From: Armatimonadota bacterium
Lineage (GTDB): Bacteria; Armatimonadota; Zipacnadia; JAUWAU01
Length of the DNA: 64,000 nt
Direction of reading: 5' to 3'
NCBI GenBank assembly: GCA_030601885.1
Contig: JAUWAU010000001.1
Location: 1 to 64,000, forward strand
Position 1 is the stretch's first letter, and every line of letters begins with the position of its first letter. The notes under the pieces were generated by a model that was given only the letters and a program-made list of their open reading frames with translations, ran no database searches and was not told the DNA's origin. The position numbers and the translations under genes were made by a program. Below are positions 8,547-16,433 of the stretch, one piece after another.

Positions 8547-9764
8547 ATGATTCGGCCAGAAGAAGCACTGAGGACGATCCTTGCTCATACGCCGGTCTTG
8601 TCGGACTGCTCGTCCGATGCAGACCTTCCCGCCGTCCTGCGCGTGATTGCTGAGCCGATCCGCGCCGATCGCGACATACCTACGTCCGATGTATCCCGCA
8701 TGGACGGGTACGCCGTGGTTGCACCTTTGGCGTCTGGAACAGAGCTGCAAATGGTGGATGAGATCTGCGCCGGCTGTCTTCCCACGCGGCCCATCGCGAG
8801 ACACGAGTGCTCTCGCATCTATACCGGAGGTGTTCTTCCGGCCAACGCCAATGCCGTTGTGAAACAGGAGACAGTGAGCACCGCCTCCGACGGCCAGCTT
8901 GTCACGGCCAACTGTTCCGTTGCGCCGGGGGAGAACGTCACAGCCCAGGGCTCCGTGTCTCGGGAGGGGACGGTGGTCTTGCCGGCTGGTATGCCGCTGG
9001 GGGCCGCTCAGGCGGCGGTGTGTGCGACGGTGGGCGAGACGCCGCGCTGCTATCGAGCGCCTCAGCTAGCCGTGCTGTGCACCGGGCAGGAGGTCATCCC
9101 GGAAGGCGATGTGCCGGGCCCCCACCAGATACGCGATGCCGCCGGGCCATCGGTGTCTGCGGCCGCGAGCAGTATCGGCGGCGAAGTAGCCCTCAGGCGC
9201 ATAGTGCCCGACGACCTCGGTCAACTCACTGAGGCACTTGCCGGCGCCTTGCAGAACGCTGACGTGCACGTAGTGGTCACCGTGGGGGGCGTCTCAGTGG
9301 GGGATTACGATCTGATCCCAGAAGCCCTGAAGGCCGTTGGGGCTCAAGTCCTGCTGCATGGCGTCGCCGCCAAGCCGGGCAAGCCGTTCCTGTTCGCCGT
9401 CGGCCCGACGTCGAAACCGATCTTTGGGCTGCCTGGCAACGTGCTGTCGGCACTGGTCACCTTCTTCGAGTTCGTGGCGCCGGCCATACGAAAGATGGCT
9501 CGAATGCCCGAGCCATGGCATCCCACTCTCCCAGTTCGGCTGGCCTCTGATGTCCCCAGCATACAGCAGCGCACTCACTTCGTGCTGGTCCGGGTGAGGC
9601 AGGGCGATGACGGCCGCTGGGTGGCCGACCCCATCCCTGCTCAGCACTCGGCAGACGTGGTCGCCGCCGGCGCCGCAGACGGCGTTGTCGGCGTTGCCCC
9701 GGGAGATGAGGGGCTGACGGCCGGAGCCGAGGCGCAATTCCGTCCCTGGAGGCCTCTATGGTGA
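8547..9764 (+). CDS. moeA: Molybdopterin molybdenumtransferase MoeA
   Basis: Inserts molybdate (or tungstate) into adenylylated molybdopterin in the last step of Moco synthesis. The 405 residues show the family order: MoeA_N with SRMDGYAVV, the central MoCF_biosynth domain with VVTVGGVSVGDYDLI and GLPGNVLSALVTFFEF, and a C-terminal beta domain. The track start at 8403 is too early; ATG 8547 starts MIRPEEALRTIL, the usual MoeA beginning, behind a strong purine-rich site. First gene of a four-gene operon and overlaps moaA by 7 bases. Confidence 0.93.
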   Translation: MIRPEEALRTILAHTPVLSDCSSDADLPAVLRVIAEPIRADRDIPTSDVSRMDGYAVVAPLASGTELQMVDEICAGCLPTRPIARHECSRIYTGGVLPANANAVVKQETVSTASDGQLVTANCSVAPGENVTAQGSVSREGTVVLPAGMPLGAAQAAVCATVGETPRCYRAPQLAVLCTGQEVIPEGDVPGPHQIRDAAGPSVSAAASSIGGEVALRRIVPDDLGQLTEALAGALQNADVHVVVTVGGVSVGDYDLIPEALKAVGAQVLLHGVAAKPGKPFLFAVGPTSKPIFGLPGNVLSALVTFFEFVAPAIRKMARMPEPWHPTLPVRLASDVPSIQQRTHFVLVRVRQGDDGRWVADPIPAQHSADVVAAGAADGVVGVAPGDEGLTAGAEAQFRPWRPLW

Positions 9765-10735
9765 GCCAGGTGGCGCCACAGCCGCCGATCACGCTGCGCG
9801 TTTCGGTCACGGATCGCTGCGATCTGCGTTGCCTCTATTGTCTCCCGCCGCAAGGCGCCAGCTCCCTGTACGACCCCAGCGAGATCCTGGCTTTTGAAGA
9901 GATAGTGCAGATCGTGCGAGCTGTCACCCGCGTTGCGCCCTCCGTGGCCCTTCGGATCACTGGAGGCGAACCGCTGCTGCGCCCAGACATTGACCGTCTC
10001 GTCAGCATGCTCTGCGCCCTCGAGGTCAGCGACATCGCGCTCACCACCAGCGGTCAGCTTCTGGCGGCCCTGGCGCCGTGCCTTAAGAAATCCGGACTGA
10101 GGCGGGTCAATGTGAGTCTCGACACGCTGCAGCCCGAGCGCTACGCGCGGCTTACGCGCGGCGGGAGCCTGCAGCGAACCCTCGCCGGCATCGAAAGCGC
10201 GCTGGAGCATGACCTGAGGCCCGTCAAGCTCAACGCGATCGCCCTGCGCGGGATCAACGAAGACGAATTCGGCGACCTCGCTCGTTTCGCCATCGCTCGT
10301 GGCTGCCAGATGCGCTTCATCGAGCTCATGCCGATAGGGCCGGCGGCCTCACGGCACCGCGAATGGTTTGTGCCCGCGGATGAGGTCAGGGCACGGCTGG
10401 AGCGAGAGTTCGAGTTTGTCGGGCCATTGCCGGGCCCCACTGCTCCGGCCAGGACGTTTGCCGTCCGATGCTCGACAACGGGCCTGCCCGGCGTCGTCGG
10501 CTTCATCTCTCCGATAAGTGATCCGTTCTGCAGTGGGTGTCGCCGCCTGCGCCTGACCAGTCGGGGCGAGCTGCTGAGTTGCCTGATGCACGGCGACCGG
10601 CTCGACTTGCGGCCGATACTGCGCAACGGTAGAGCCCGAACGGAGCTGGAAAGCGCCGTACGTGCGGCGCTGGCACGCAAGTCGGTCTGCCGCACGGCGT
10701 TGCGCAGATTCCCAATGGCCACCATTGGAGGCTGA
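9758..10735 (+). CDS. moaA: GTP 3',8-cyclase MoaA (radical SAM)
   Basis: Converts GTP to 3',8-cyclo-GTP in the first step of molybdopterin synthesis. The 325 residues contain the radical-SAM cluster motif C21-x3-C25-x2-C28 (VTDRCDLRCLYC), the SAM-binding GGEPLLR, and the second 4Fe-4S site in the C-terminus (FCSGCRRLRLTSRGELLSC, C-x2-C-x13-C). The chain ends in MATIGG, so the functionally important C-terminal Gly-Gly tail is kept. CTGGAGG precedes the start inside the end of moeA. Confidence 0.95.
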   Translation: MVSQVAPQPPITLRVSVTDRCDLRCLYCLPPQGASSLYDPSEILAFEEIVQIVRAVTRVAPSVALRITGGEPLLRPDIDRLVSMLCALEVSDIALTTSGQLLAALAPCLKKSGLRRVNVSLDTLQPERYARLTRGGSLQRTLAGIESALEHDLRPVKLNAIALRGINEDEFGDLARFAIARGCQMRFIELMPIGPAASRHREWFVPADEVRARLEREFEFVGPLPGPTAPARTFAVRCSTTGLPGVVGFISPISDPFCSGCRRLRLTSRGELLSCLMHGDRLDLRPILRNGRARTELESAVRAALARKSVCRTALRRFPMATIGG

Positions 10736-10737
10736 GC

Positions 10738-11226
10738 ATGGCGGGGAGACTGTCGCACGTGGGAGAGAACCGGGCGGCGCGCATGGTGGACGTCTCACCC
10801 AAGCCGGCCACGGAGCGTGTGGCACGAGCGGAGGCGACAGTGCTGGTGGGTGAGGCGGTGGCTGCGCTGATCCGCGAACACGGAGGGGTCGGCAAGGGAC
10901 CGGTCCTGGAGACGGCCCAACTCGCCGGAATCCAGGCGGCCAAGCGCGCGTGGGAGCTGGTCCCGCTCTGCCACCCCATTGCGTTGGACCACGTCGAGGT
11001 CAGCCTGCATTTGGCGGACCAGACGGTGGAGATCCAAACGACGGCCCGAGCTACGGCTCGTACGGGGGTCGAAATGGAGGCGATGACGGCGGCGGTCGTG
11101 GCTGCGCTGACCGTCTACGACATGGTGAAAGCCGCGTCGAAGGAGGTCGAAATCCAGCAGGTCCGCTTGCTGGAGAAGAGCGGCGGGAAGTCCGGACACT
11201 GGGAGCGGGAGCCACAACGATCATGA
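10738..11226 (+). CDS. moaC: Cyclic pyranopterin monophosphate synthase MoaC
   Basis: Rearranges 3',8-cyclo-GTP into cPMP, acting directly after MoaA. The 162 residues match the family throughout: LSHVGENRAARMVDVSPKP, AGIQAAKRAWELVPLCHP, ARTGVEMEAMTAAVVAALTV and the C-terminal KSGGKSGHW. Two bases separate it from moaA, with GGAGG across the junction, and its stop overlaps the next start (ATGA). Confidence 0.95.
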   Translation: MAGRLSHVGENRAARMVDVSPKPATERVARAEATVLVGEAVAALIREHGGVGKGPVLETAQLAGIQAAKRAWELVPLCHPIALDHVEVSLHLADQTVEIQTTARATARTGVEMEAMTAAVVAALTVYDMVKAASKEVEIQQVRLLEKSGGKSGHWEREPQRS

Positions 11227-12194
11227 GAGGGACGCTGCGGGCCATCTGCGTCTCTGAAGCACGAGGAATACCGAAGACCCCAGTCACTTCAGCCGAACTG
11301 CGGCGCGACCACGGGCTCGCCGGAGATGCCCACGCCGGGCAGTGGCATCGCCAGGTGAGTCTGCTGGACTGCCGGGACATCGCGGAGATGCGCCGAGCGC
11401 TGCCAGGACTTGACTTTGGTGCGTTTGCCGAGAACTTGGCCGTCGAGGGGTTGGATCTGTCGTCGCTGGGGCTGGGCTCCCTGCTGCGTCTGGGGGAGAC
11501 GGCGAAGATCAGGATTTCGCAGATCGGCAAGGTCTGTCATAACCCATGCGCCATTTCGCACAAGACGGGCGACTGCGTCATGCCTCGCGCCGGGCTGTTT
11601 GCTCGCGTCCTGACCGGGGGCGCCATAGCCGTGGAGGATCCGGTCGAGGTGGTCCGGCTCGTGGATCGGAAACGCTTCCAGGCGGTGGTGCTGACCATCT
11701 CGGACAGCCGCTCTCAAGGCTTTGCGGAGGACACAGCGGGGCCGGCTGTTGGGCAGCTACTGGAGAAGGAGCTGGCGGCACACGTTTACAGCATTGAGGT
11801 CATCCCCGACGAGGCCGACGTCATCGCGGATCGCCTGCGCCACTACTGCGATGGTCATTCTATCGACTTGGTGCTCACGGTCGGGGGTACGGGGTTCAGC
11901 CCGCGCGACGTCACACCGGAGGCCACCCGGCCTCTCATACAACGCTTCACCGCGGGGCTGGACGAAGCCATGCGCCGCGCCTCCGCCTCGTCTGTGCCCA
12001 CCGCGATACTGTCCAGGGGCGTGAGCGGGATACGCGATCAGACGCTGATCATTAATCTTCCCGGGGCTGAGCGCGCGGCGGTGGAGAACATCGGCACCAT
12101 CTTGCCCGCCCTCGAACACGGGCTGGAGAAGCTCCGCGGCGATCCTACAGAGTGCGCCGAGGCCATAGCACGCGGACGCCACGAGTCAAGCTGA
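11223..12194 (+). CDS. MOSC domain / MogA fusion protein
   Basis: The true start is ATG 11223, overlapping the moaC stop; the track entry starts far inside moaC. Of 323 residues, about 1-145 form a MOSC (MOCO sulfurase C-terminal-like) domain with GLAGDAHAGQWHRQVSLLD and ISQIGKVCHNPCAISHKTG. Residues about 150-315 form a MogA/MoaB domain with LTISDSRSQG, LTVGGTGFSPRDVTPEATRP and LIINLPG. MogA adenylylates molybdopterin before MoeA acts. MOSC proteins are linked to sulfur or cofactor handling. The fusion suggests consecutive or coupled steps. moaD, moaE and moeB are not in this window. Confidence 0.9.
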   Translation: MRGTLRAICVSEARGIPKTPVTSAELRRDHGLAGDAHAGQWHRQVSLLDCRDIAEMRRALPGLDFGAFAENLAVEGLDLSSLGLGSLLRLGETAKIRISQIGKVCHNPCAISHKTGDCVMPRAGLFARVLTGGAIAVEDPVEVVRLVDRKRFQAVVLTISDSRSQGFAEDTAGPAVGQLLEKELAAHVYSIEVIPDEADVIADRLRHYCDGHSIDLVLTVGGTGFSPRDVTPEATRPLIQRFTAGLDEAMRRASASSVPTAILSRGVSGIRDQTLIINLPGAERAAVENIGTILPALEHGLEKLRGDPTECAEAIARGRHESS

Positions 12195-12209
12195 ACACAC
12201 TCGGACGGC

Positions 12210-12230
12210 GAGCGTTTCTCCAGAACGCTC
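12210..12230 (+). terminator. Hairpin after the Moco operon
   Basis: GAGCGTT, 7-base loop, AACGCTC forms a perfect 7-bp stem 15 bases after the last stop codon, extended by GGC/GCC outside with mismatches. No T-tract follows, so it may only stabilise the 3' end. Confidence 0.35.
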
Positions 12231-12305
12231 CTCGCCACGGCCGGATTCCCCGTCGGTCCGTTGACGCTGCCGCTCGCATACTGTTTCAGCACGGAGGCAA
12301 ACAGC

Positions 12306-13700
12306 ATGAAAATCATCTACCTGATGTCGGACACCTGCCGGCGCGACCACGTGGGCATCTACGGCAACAAGCACATCCACACTCCCAACCTCGACAGGCT
12401 GGCCTCGGAGTCGGCCGTCTTCGATAGAGCCTACATCGGCTCATTTCCCACCGTGCCCAACCGCCGGGACACGCATCTGGGCCGCGGCGACATCGGGGTG
12501 CCGTTCAACCGATGGAAGTCCATCGAGCCGAACGAGGTATCGCTGCCCGAGCGGCTGGCGCAGAAGCGCATCCCCTCAATGCTCATCACCGACACGGCCA
12601 ACAACGTGACGGGCGGACGCAACCTCTTCAAGGGTTACACGGCGTGGTACCTGAACCGGGGTCAGGAGGGGGACCCGTGGTGGCTCGATGAGAATGTGCC
12701 CCTGGAGTTCCCCGTGGAGCCGCACCTGATTCGCTACACCGCCGAGCGTTGGCACCAGATTCTGATGAACCGGGCGCACCGCAAGGTGGAGACCGACTGG
12801 TTCGCGCCGGGCACCTACACGGCGGCGATACAGTGGCTGCAGCGCAACTACCGGCGCGAGAGCTTCTTCCTGTGGGTGGACACCTTCGATCCGCACGAGC
12901 CGTGGGACCCGCCACAGCACTACATCGACCTGTACGATCCGGGGCATAAGGGCCGCGTCTTTGAGGCGCCCACATATGGCCTCCGCAAGAAGCTGGGCAT
13001 CACCGACCGGGAGCTGCGGCACATCCGCGCCCGCTACGCCGCTGAGGTGACCATGGTGGACACGTGGGTCCGGCAGCTCATGCGAACCGTCGAACGGTTG
13101 GGCATCATGGACGAGACCATGATCATCTTCACCAGTGACCACGGGACGATGCTCGACGGCCCCGGCGACAACGGGCGCCTCCAAAAGCCCACCACCATCG
13201 GCGCCGACGGCATGTGCATGTCCGCCGGGCGGCCGATGAAGCAGCCCGTGCAGGAGTTCCCCATCGCCGAGAACGTCGCCCGCATCCCGCTGATAATCCA
13301 CATGCCACGCATGAGACGCATGAAGCGCCTCCGCGCCATCGTTCAGCCGTGGGACGTCTCGGCCACGATCCTCGACGGCTTCAGCATGCCGAAGCCGTCG
13401 GAGTTCATCGGCGAATCGCTGCTGCCGCTCATCGCCGGGAAGAAAAAGAACATCCGCGACGTGGCCATCGTGGGCACCAACAAGCTGGCCCAAGCCATGA
13501 CGCCCCAGTGGCGCTACTCAATATGGCGCGACGGCGGCCCCGGGCCGATGCTCACCGACCTGCGCAACGACAAGTCGGCGAGTCGGAACGTCCTCAAAGC
13601 GAACCCAAACGTCGCCAAGCGTCTCTATCGCGAGATCGTGCGCTTCATGCGGATGATGGACATCACGGACGAGTACATCGAGGGGTATGTGGCGGAGTGA
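12306..13700 (+). CDS. Sulfatase-fold hydrolase with Thr in place of the formylglycine Cys/Ser
   Basis: The 464-residue protein has the alkaline-phosphatase-superfamily layout: an N-terminal metal site (LMSDTCRRDHVGIYGN), HTPNLDRLASESAVFDRAY, and a second metal site (FTSDHGTMLDG). The nucleophile motif, normally C/S-x-P-x-R, reads T49-V-P-N-R53 (SFPTVPNRRD). A threonine cannot be turned into formylglycine; phosphodiesterases and phosphonoacetate hydrolases of the superfamily use Thr directly. It is therefore better read as a possible phosphoester or phosphonate hydrolase than a true sulfatase. No signal peptide, so cytoplasmic. GGAGG lies 8 bases before ATG 12306. Confidence 0.8.
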   Translation: MKIIYLMSDTCRRDHVGIYGNKHIHTPNLDRLASESAVFDRAYIGSFPTVPNRRDTHLGRGDIGVPFNRWKSIEPNEVSLPERLAQKRIPSMLITDTANNVTGGRNLFKGYTAWYLNRGQEGDPWWLDENVPLEFPVEPHLIRYTAERWHQILMNRAHRKVETDWFAPGTYTAAIQWLQRNYRRESFFLWVDTFDPHEPWDPPQHYIDLYDPGHKGRVFEAPTYGLRKKLGITDRELRHIRARYAAEVTMVDTWVRQLMRTVERLGIMDETMIIFTSDHGTMLDGPGDNGRLQKPTTIGADGMCMSAGRPMKQPVQEFPIAENVARIPLIIHMPRMRRMKRLRAIVQPWDVSATILDGFSMPKPSEFIGESLLPLIAGKKKNIRDVAIVGTNKLAQAMTPQWRYSIWRDGGPGPMLTDLRNDKSASRNVLKANPNVAKRLYREIVRFMRMMDITDEYIEGYVAE

Positions 13701-13747
13701 ATGGGCCGACCAGACCACGGCACGATCTATGGCACGAAGGGACAATA

Positions 13748-13776
13748 TTGATTGTGAGTGTACTTGGTAGTACAAT
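13748..13776 (+). promoter_or_regulatory. Promoter with palindromic operator of the HTH/PIN toxin-antitoxin pair
   Basis: TTGATT, exactly 17 bases, TACAAT is a good sigma-70 promoter in an AT-rich island. GTACT-TGGT-AGTAC (13760-13773) is a perfect 5-bp inverted repeat overlapping the -10, as expected for autorepression by the downstream antitoxin. It lies 38 bases before the antitoxin start. Confidence 0.6.
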
Positions 13777-13813
13777 GGAGTATGTCTAGAGGTGGACATG
13801 GAGGATGTTACCA

Positions 13814-14185
13814 ATGGGTAGCGATGCCATTCAGCTATACACAGTTCGCGAGGCCGCTGCTGTCCTCAAGGTTCACGAGCGTACCGTCCGTCGCTGGGTG
13901 CAGAGCGGACGACTCCCCGCGCGCCGCATTGGCCGGCAGATTCGGATCGACGAGGATACGCTGCGCAATTGTGGGGAGCCTGCGGCGACGGAGAAGGGAG
14001 CCGCAGGGCCGGCGGTCAAGAAGCGGGGGAAGAAGCCGGGCAGCCAGCCTCGGAAGGGGTCTCCTGAGGCGGTCCTGGAGTGCGCCGGAATGCTGACTGA
14101 GGCGGAGGCCGAGGCACTCATGAAGGCAATTCGGGAGGCACACGACGAGGACTGGGAGGAGCCGTTTGAGGTACCTGCTCGATAG
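13814..14185 (+). CDS. Excisionase/MerR-type HTH antitoxin
   Basis: The 123-residue protein has an N-terminal winged helix of the excisionase/MerR type (LYTVREAAAVLKVHERTVRR, then WVQSGRLPARRIGRQIRI), then a lysine-rich linker (KKRGKKPG), then an acidic amphipathic tail (LTEAEAEALMKAIREAH, DEDWEEPFEV) suited to binding a PIN toxin. GGAGG at 13800-13804 favours ATG 13814 over ATG 13805, which directly abuts it. The toxin gene begins inside its last codons. The pair is the only toxin-antitoxin locus of the window that looks intact. Confidence 0.75.
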   Translation: MGSDAIQLYTVREAAAVLKVHERTVRRWVQSGRLPARRIGRQIRIDEDTLRNCGEPAATEKGAAGPAVKKRGKKPGSQPRKGSPEAVLECAGMLTEAEAEALMKAIREAHDEDWEEPFEVPAR

Positions 14186-14573
14186 CAACACCTGCAGCCA
14201 CATTCACCGAGAAACGCCGGCCGTTGTCATACGTCTCGCGAGTCTCACGAGGCCCGCCGCGCTCTACCTCTCCGTCGTTGTTCAAGGCGAGCTGCTGTAT
14301 GGCGCATATCACGCCCCTCGCGCCATGCGTGCTAAGCTCCTGCGCGGCATCCGTCGTGTCCTGGGCCGGGTCGCCGACGTCCTGCCGCTCACCCCGGCCG
14401 TGGCGGAACGTTACGGCCACATCAAAGCCGAACTGGCTGCACGTGGCGCGCTCATTCCGAGCAATGACGTCTGGATCGCCGCGACGGCTCTCGAGGAGGA
14501 CCTCATCCTCGTCAGCGACGACGCCCACTTCGAGCGTGTGCCTGGGCTGACGGTGGAGAATTGGCTGCGGTGA
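14166..14573 (+). CDS. vapC: PIN-domain toxin (VapC family ribonuclease)
   Basis: PIN toxins cleave RNA with Mg2+ held by a triad or quartet of acidic residues. This 135-residue frame starts at TTG 14166 after GGGAGGA, overlapping the antitoxin by 20 bases. It shows MRYLLDSNTCSHI (first Asp), VVQGELLYGA (conserved Glu), SNDVWIAATAL (third acid) and LVSDDAHFERV (fourth). All four acidic positions are present, so it should be active. The rare TTG start and overlap probably keep toxin synthesis below antitoxin. Confidence 0.85.
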   Translation: MRYLLDSNTCSHIHRETPAVVIRLASLTRPAALYLSVVVQGELLYGAYHAPRAMRAKLLRGIRRVLGRVADVLPLTPAVAERYGHIKAELAARGALIPSNDVWIAATALEEDLILVSDDAHFERVPGLTVENWLR

Positions 14574-14611
14574 GTGCAGGCGCCCCCAGACCGCGAGACT
14601 CAGTTTGGCCC

Positions 14612-15175
14612 CTACGCCTCATACCTCGCCCCGAAGTCCCACCGATTCTCGTAGACGCATCGCAGCTCGGCTCGGGCCGCTATCTCCTCGACCAGCGGGC
14701 CCATGCGCCCGCGCAGATCCTCGACAACAATGTGGAGCGTTCGGTCTGCCCCCTGAACGTGTATCGTGGAACCGGGCGCCGTCGCGTTCCCAAAGCGCCA
14801 GTGCATTGCCCGTACATCTTCCCACCGCAACGACGCTGTCCGCTTCCGCCAGTCGCTCACCGTTATCCCCGCATCGTCGAGCCGCACCCAGGCGTTGTTC
14901 TCCATCACAAGTCGTCGGGCGAGAGCCCAGGCGATCGCGGCCATGCACAAGGGACCGAGGAATCCAAGCTCCAGGAGTATGCGAGGCGGCGATCCACCCC
15001 AAGCCCAGCCCCACCTCCACATGTCGTGGATCAACGTGAAGCACACGCACGCCCACATGCCCGCGGGGACGAGAAGCACTACCCAGTACCACCAGGGCAT
15101 GGGGTATCTGTACACGACCTCCGAGGAGGTTGGATTCTCGGCGGCCTCTCGATCTTCGTGGGCCTCCACTCGCAT
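14612..15175 (-). CDS. Two-TM membrane protein with PH-like domain
   Basis: The 187-residue protein starts at ATG 15175 (TTGGAGTG upstream). After a short polar N-terminus come two hydrophobic segments (WWYWVVLLVPAGMWACVCF and ILLELGFLGPLCMAAIAWAL). The soluble C-terminal half (WVRLDDAGITVSDWRKRTAS, LRWEDVRAMHW, TIHVQGADRTLHIVV) has the strand pattern of a bacterial PH-like domain. Function unknown. It converges with the vapC gene and lies downstream of HNH in the same direction, 240 bases apart. Confidence 0.6.
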   Translation of the reverse strand: MRVEAHEDREAAENPTSSEVVYRYPMPWWYWVVLLVPAGMWACVCFTLIHDMWRWGWAWGGSPPRILLELGFLGPLCMAAIAWALARRLVMENNAWVRLDDAGITVSDWRKRTASLRWEDVRAMHWRFGNATAPGSTIHVQGADRTLHIVVEDLRGRMGPLVEEIAARAELRCVYENRWDFGARYEA

Positions 15176-15368
15176 CACTCCAACCAGCAGGCACCTTGCA
15201 GTCAGGCTTCCGTGCTCCTTCTTCGACCTCCGAAGCGACGCTCCTGCCACAACGCCGGAGCGGGCGCATCGAGAGCGCCCGGGGACCGTGTTCAGCCCAC
15301 TGTGGGGGAGGCGCGTCGCGCCTTGGACGAGGAGAGCAGTCGAGCTACGCGCGGGCGGGGACGCGCCC

Positions 15369-15412
15369 GTCAACCATCAACCATGGGGCACTGCGAGGCC
15401 GACCACTGGCCG
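15369..15412. repeat. Degenerate TGACCAC/ACCATCA-type intergenic repeat
   Basis: GTCAACCATCAACCATGGGG followed by GACCACTGGCC, directly against the stop codon of the HNH gene. One of about ten related arrays in the window (see findings). Confidence 0.5.
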
Positions 15413-15413
15413 T

Positions 15414-15953
15414 CTAGCAGTATTCCTGGATATCGAGGCCCTGGGCGAAGGGGGCGAGATAGTCCACCCAGCGCTTGTTGCGGAAGGCGGCCACGAACTT
15501 GGAGAAGCTGATGTAGGGCACGTACCGCGGGCGGAATGGCCGGCGGATTAGGGTCATGCCGGCTTCCTGCGGCGTCCGATTGCCCTTCTTGTTGTTGCAC
15601 TTGATGCAGGCGCAGACGAGGTTCTTCCAGTCGGTTCTGCCGCGGCGATCGCGGGGGATCACGTGGTCGATGGTGACCGTCTTGGCCCGCCGGCCGCAGT
15701 ACTGGCAGCGCTGTCCGTCGCGGGCGATGATGCTCCGCCGGGTGAGCTTGAGCTGCGGGGTCGGTCGCTTCACATAGTAGGCCAGACGCACGACGCTGGG
15801 CATCTCGAAGCTTACCGTGGGCGAGTGGAAGACTTGCGAGTCCTTCTCCACAACGATGGCCTTGCCCAGGTACAACAGCGTGACGGCCCGTCGGGCGTTG
15901 GTCACGTTCAGCGGCTCGTAGTTCTGGTTCAGAACGAGTACCTGGTTGTCCAT
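15414..15953 (-). CDS. HNH endonuclease family protein
   Basis: The 179-residue protein belongs to the common free-standing bacterial HNH group that starts VLVLNQNYEPLNV. Zinc-binding pairs are C83-x2-C86 (CQYCG) and C116-x2-C119 (CIKC). The HNH core is TIDHVIPRDRRG, W-x-NLV and CNNKKGNRTPQEAGM. Role in the cell is not established for this group; no methyltransferase, restriction or phage gene is adjacent. It lies downstream of a near-consensus promoter and a 61-codon ORF, separated by a hairpin. Confidence 0.88.
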   Translation of the reverse strand: MDNQVLVLNQNYEPLNVTNARRAVTLLYLGKAIVVEKDSQVFHSPTVSFEMPSVVRLAYYVKRPTPQLKLTRRSIIARDGQRCQYCGRRAKTVTIDHVIPRDRRGRTDWKNLVCACIKCNNKKGNRTPQEAGMTLIRRPFRPRYVPYISFSKFVAAFRNKRWVDYLAPFAQGLDIQEYC

Positions 15954-15987
15954 TCTACAGATGCCTTTCGCCGCCCCGTCCTAAGAC

Positions 15988-16020
15988 AGATGCCCGCCAA
16001 AACGCATTGGGCGGGCATCT
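15988..16020. terminator. Perfect 11-bp hairpin between the 61-codon ORF and the HNH gene
   Basis: AGATGCCCGCC and GGCGGGCATCT form a perfect 11-bp stem with an 11-base loop. No T-tract follows on the minus strand, so it may attenuate, stabilise or process the transcript. Confidence 0.45.
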
Positions 16021-16031
16021 CAGGCGCACAG

Positions 16032-16217
16032 CTAGCAGCGTCCCTTGAGTAACTTCACCGCATGGTCGAGGCGCAGCTCAGTCATCGCGCCGATGACCGC
16101 CAATCGGTTGTGGACAATGGTAGTGTAATCCCAAAAGCACACTGGATGCTGCTTCCCGTGTATCATCATCTTCAGCCGGGGATCTATTGGCCCGAATGGG
16201 ACAAGGGCCCTGTCCAT
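16032..16217 (-). CDS. Small protein of unknown function (61 aa)
   Basis: The track gives a 127-residue frame from 16415, but a near-consensus minus-strand promoter lies inside it at 16277-16305. Translation should therefore begin at ATG 16217, giving MDRALVPFGPIDPRLKMMIH and on to VKLLKGRC, 61 residues. No family recognised, no signal peptide. The ribosome site is weak (GTGGTGACT). Support comes from the promoter about 60 bases upstream, the hairpin just after the stop, and a composition unlike neighbouring noncoding DNA. A noncoding leader of the HNH gene is the alternative. Confidence 0.42.
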   Translation of the reverse strand: MDRALVPFGPIDPRLKMMIHGKQHPVCFWDYTTIVHNRLAVIGAMTELRLDHAVKLLKGRC

Positions 16218-16276
16218 AGTCACCACTTTATTGCACTCGCGTTGGATACGCCGAACGCCAGATCGAAAACAACCGA

Positions 16277-16305
16277 TGCTATCAGAAAACGGCCATTCTG
16301 TCAAC
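16277..16305 (-). promoter_or_regulatory. Near-consensus sigma-70 promoter (minus strand)
   Basis: On the minus strand: TTGACA (perfect -35), 17 bases, TAGCAT (-10). The spacer is AT-rich relative to the surroundings. It points to the 61-codon ORF and the HNH gene. Best-scoring promoter by eye in the window. Confidence 0.65.
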
Positions 16306-16433
16306 CGAGAGCAACGCTGGAATTGCCTCGGCGGAGCCGATAACGATGCCTCTTGGCGCGCCGCCCTGGCGCTACGGTGGCCGGGCTGCGACTTGCCGAT
16401 AGCGGGTCTTAGCATCGCCGGGCCGGCACGTGA

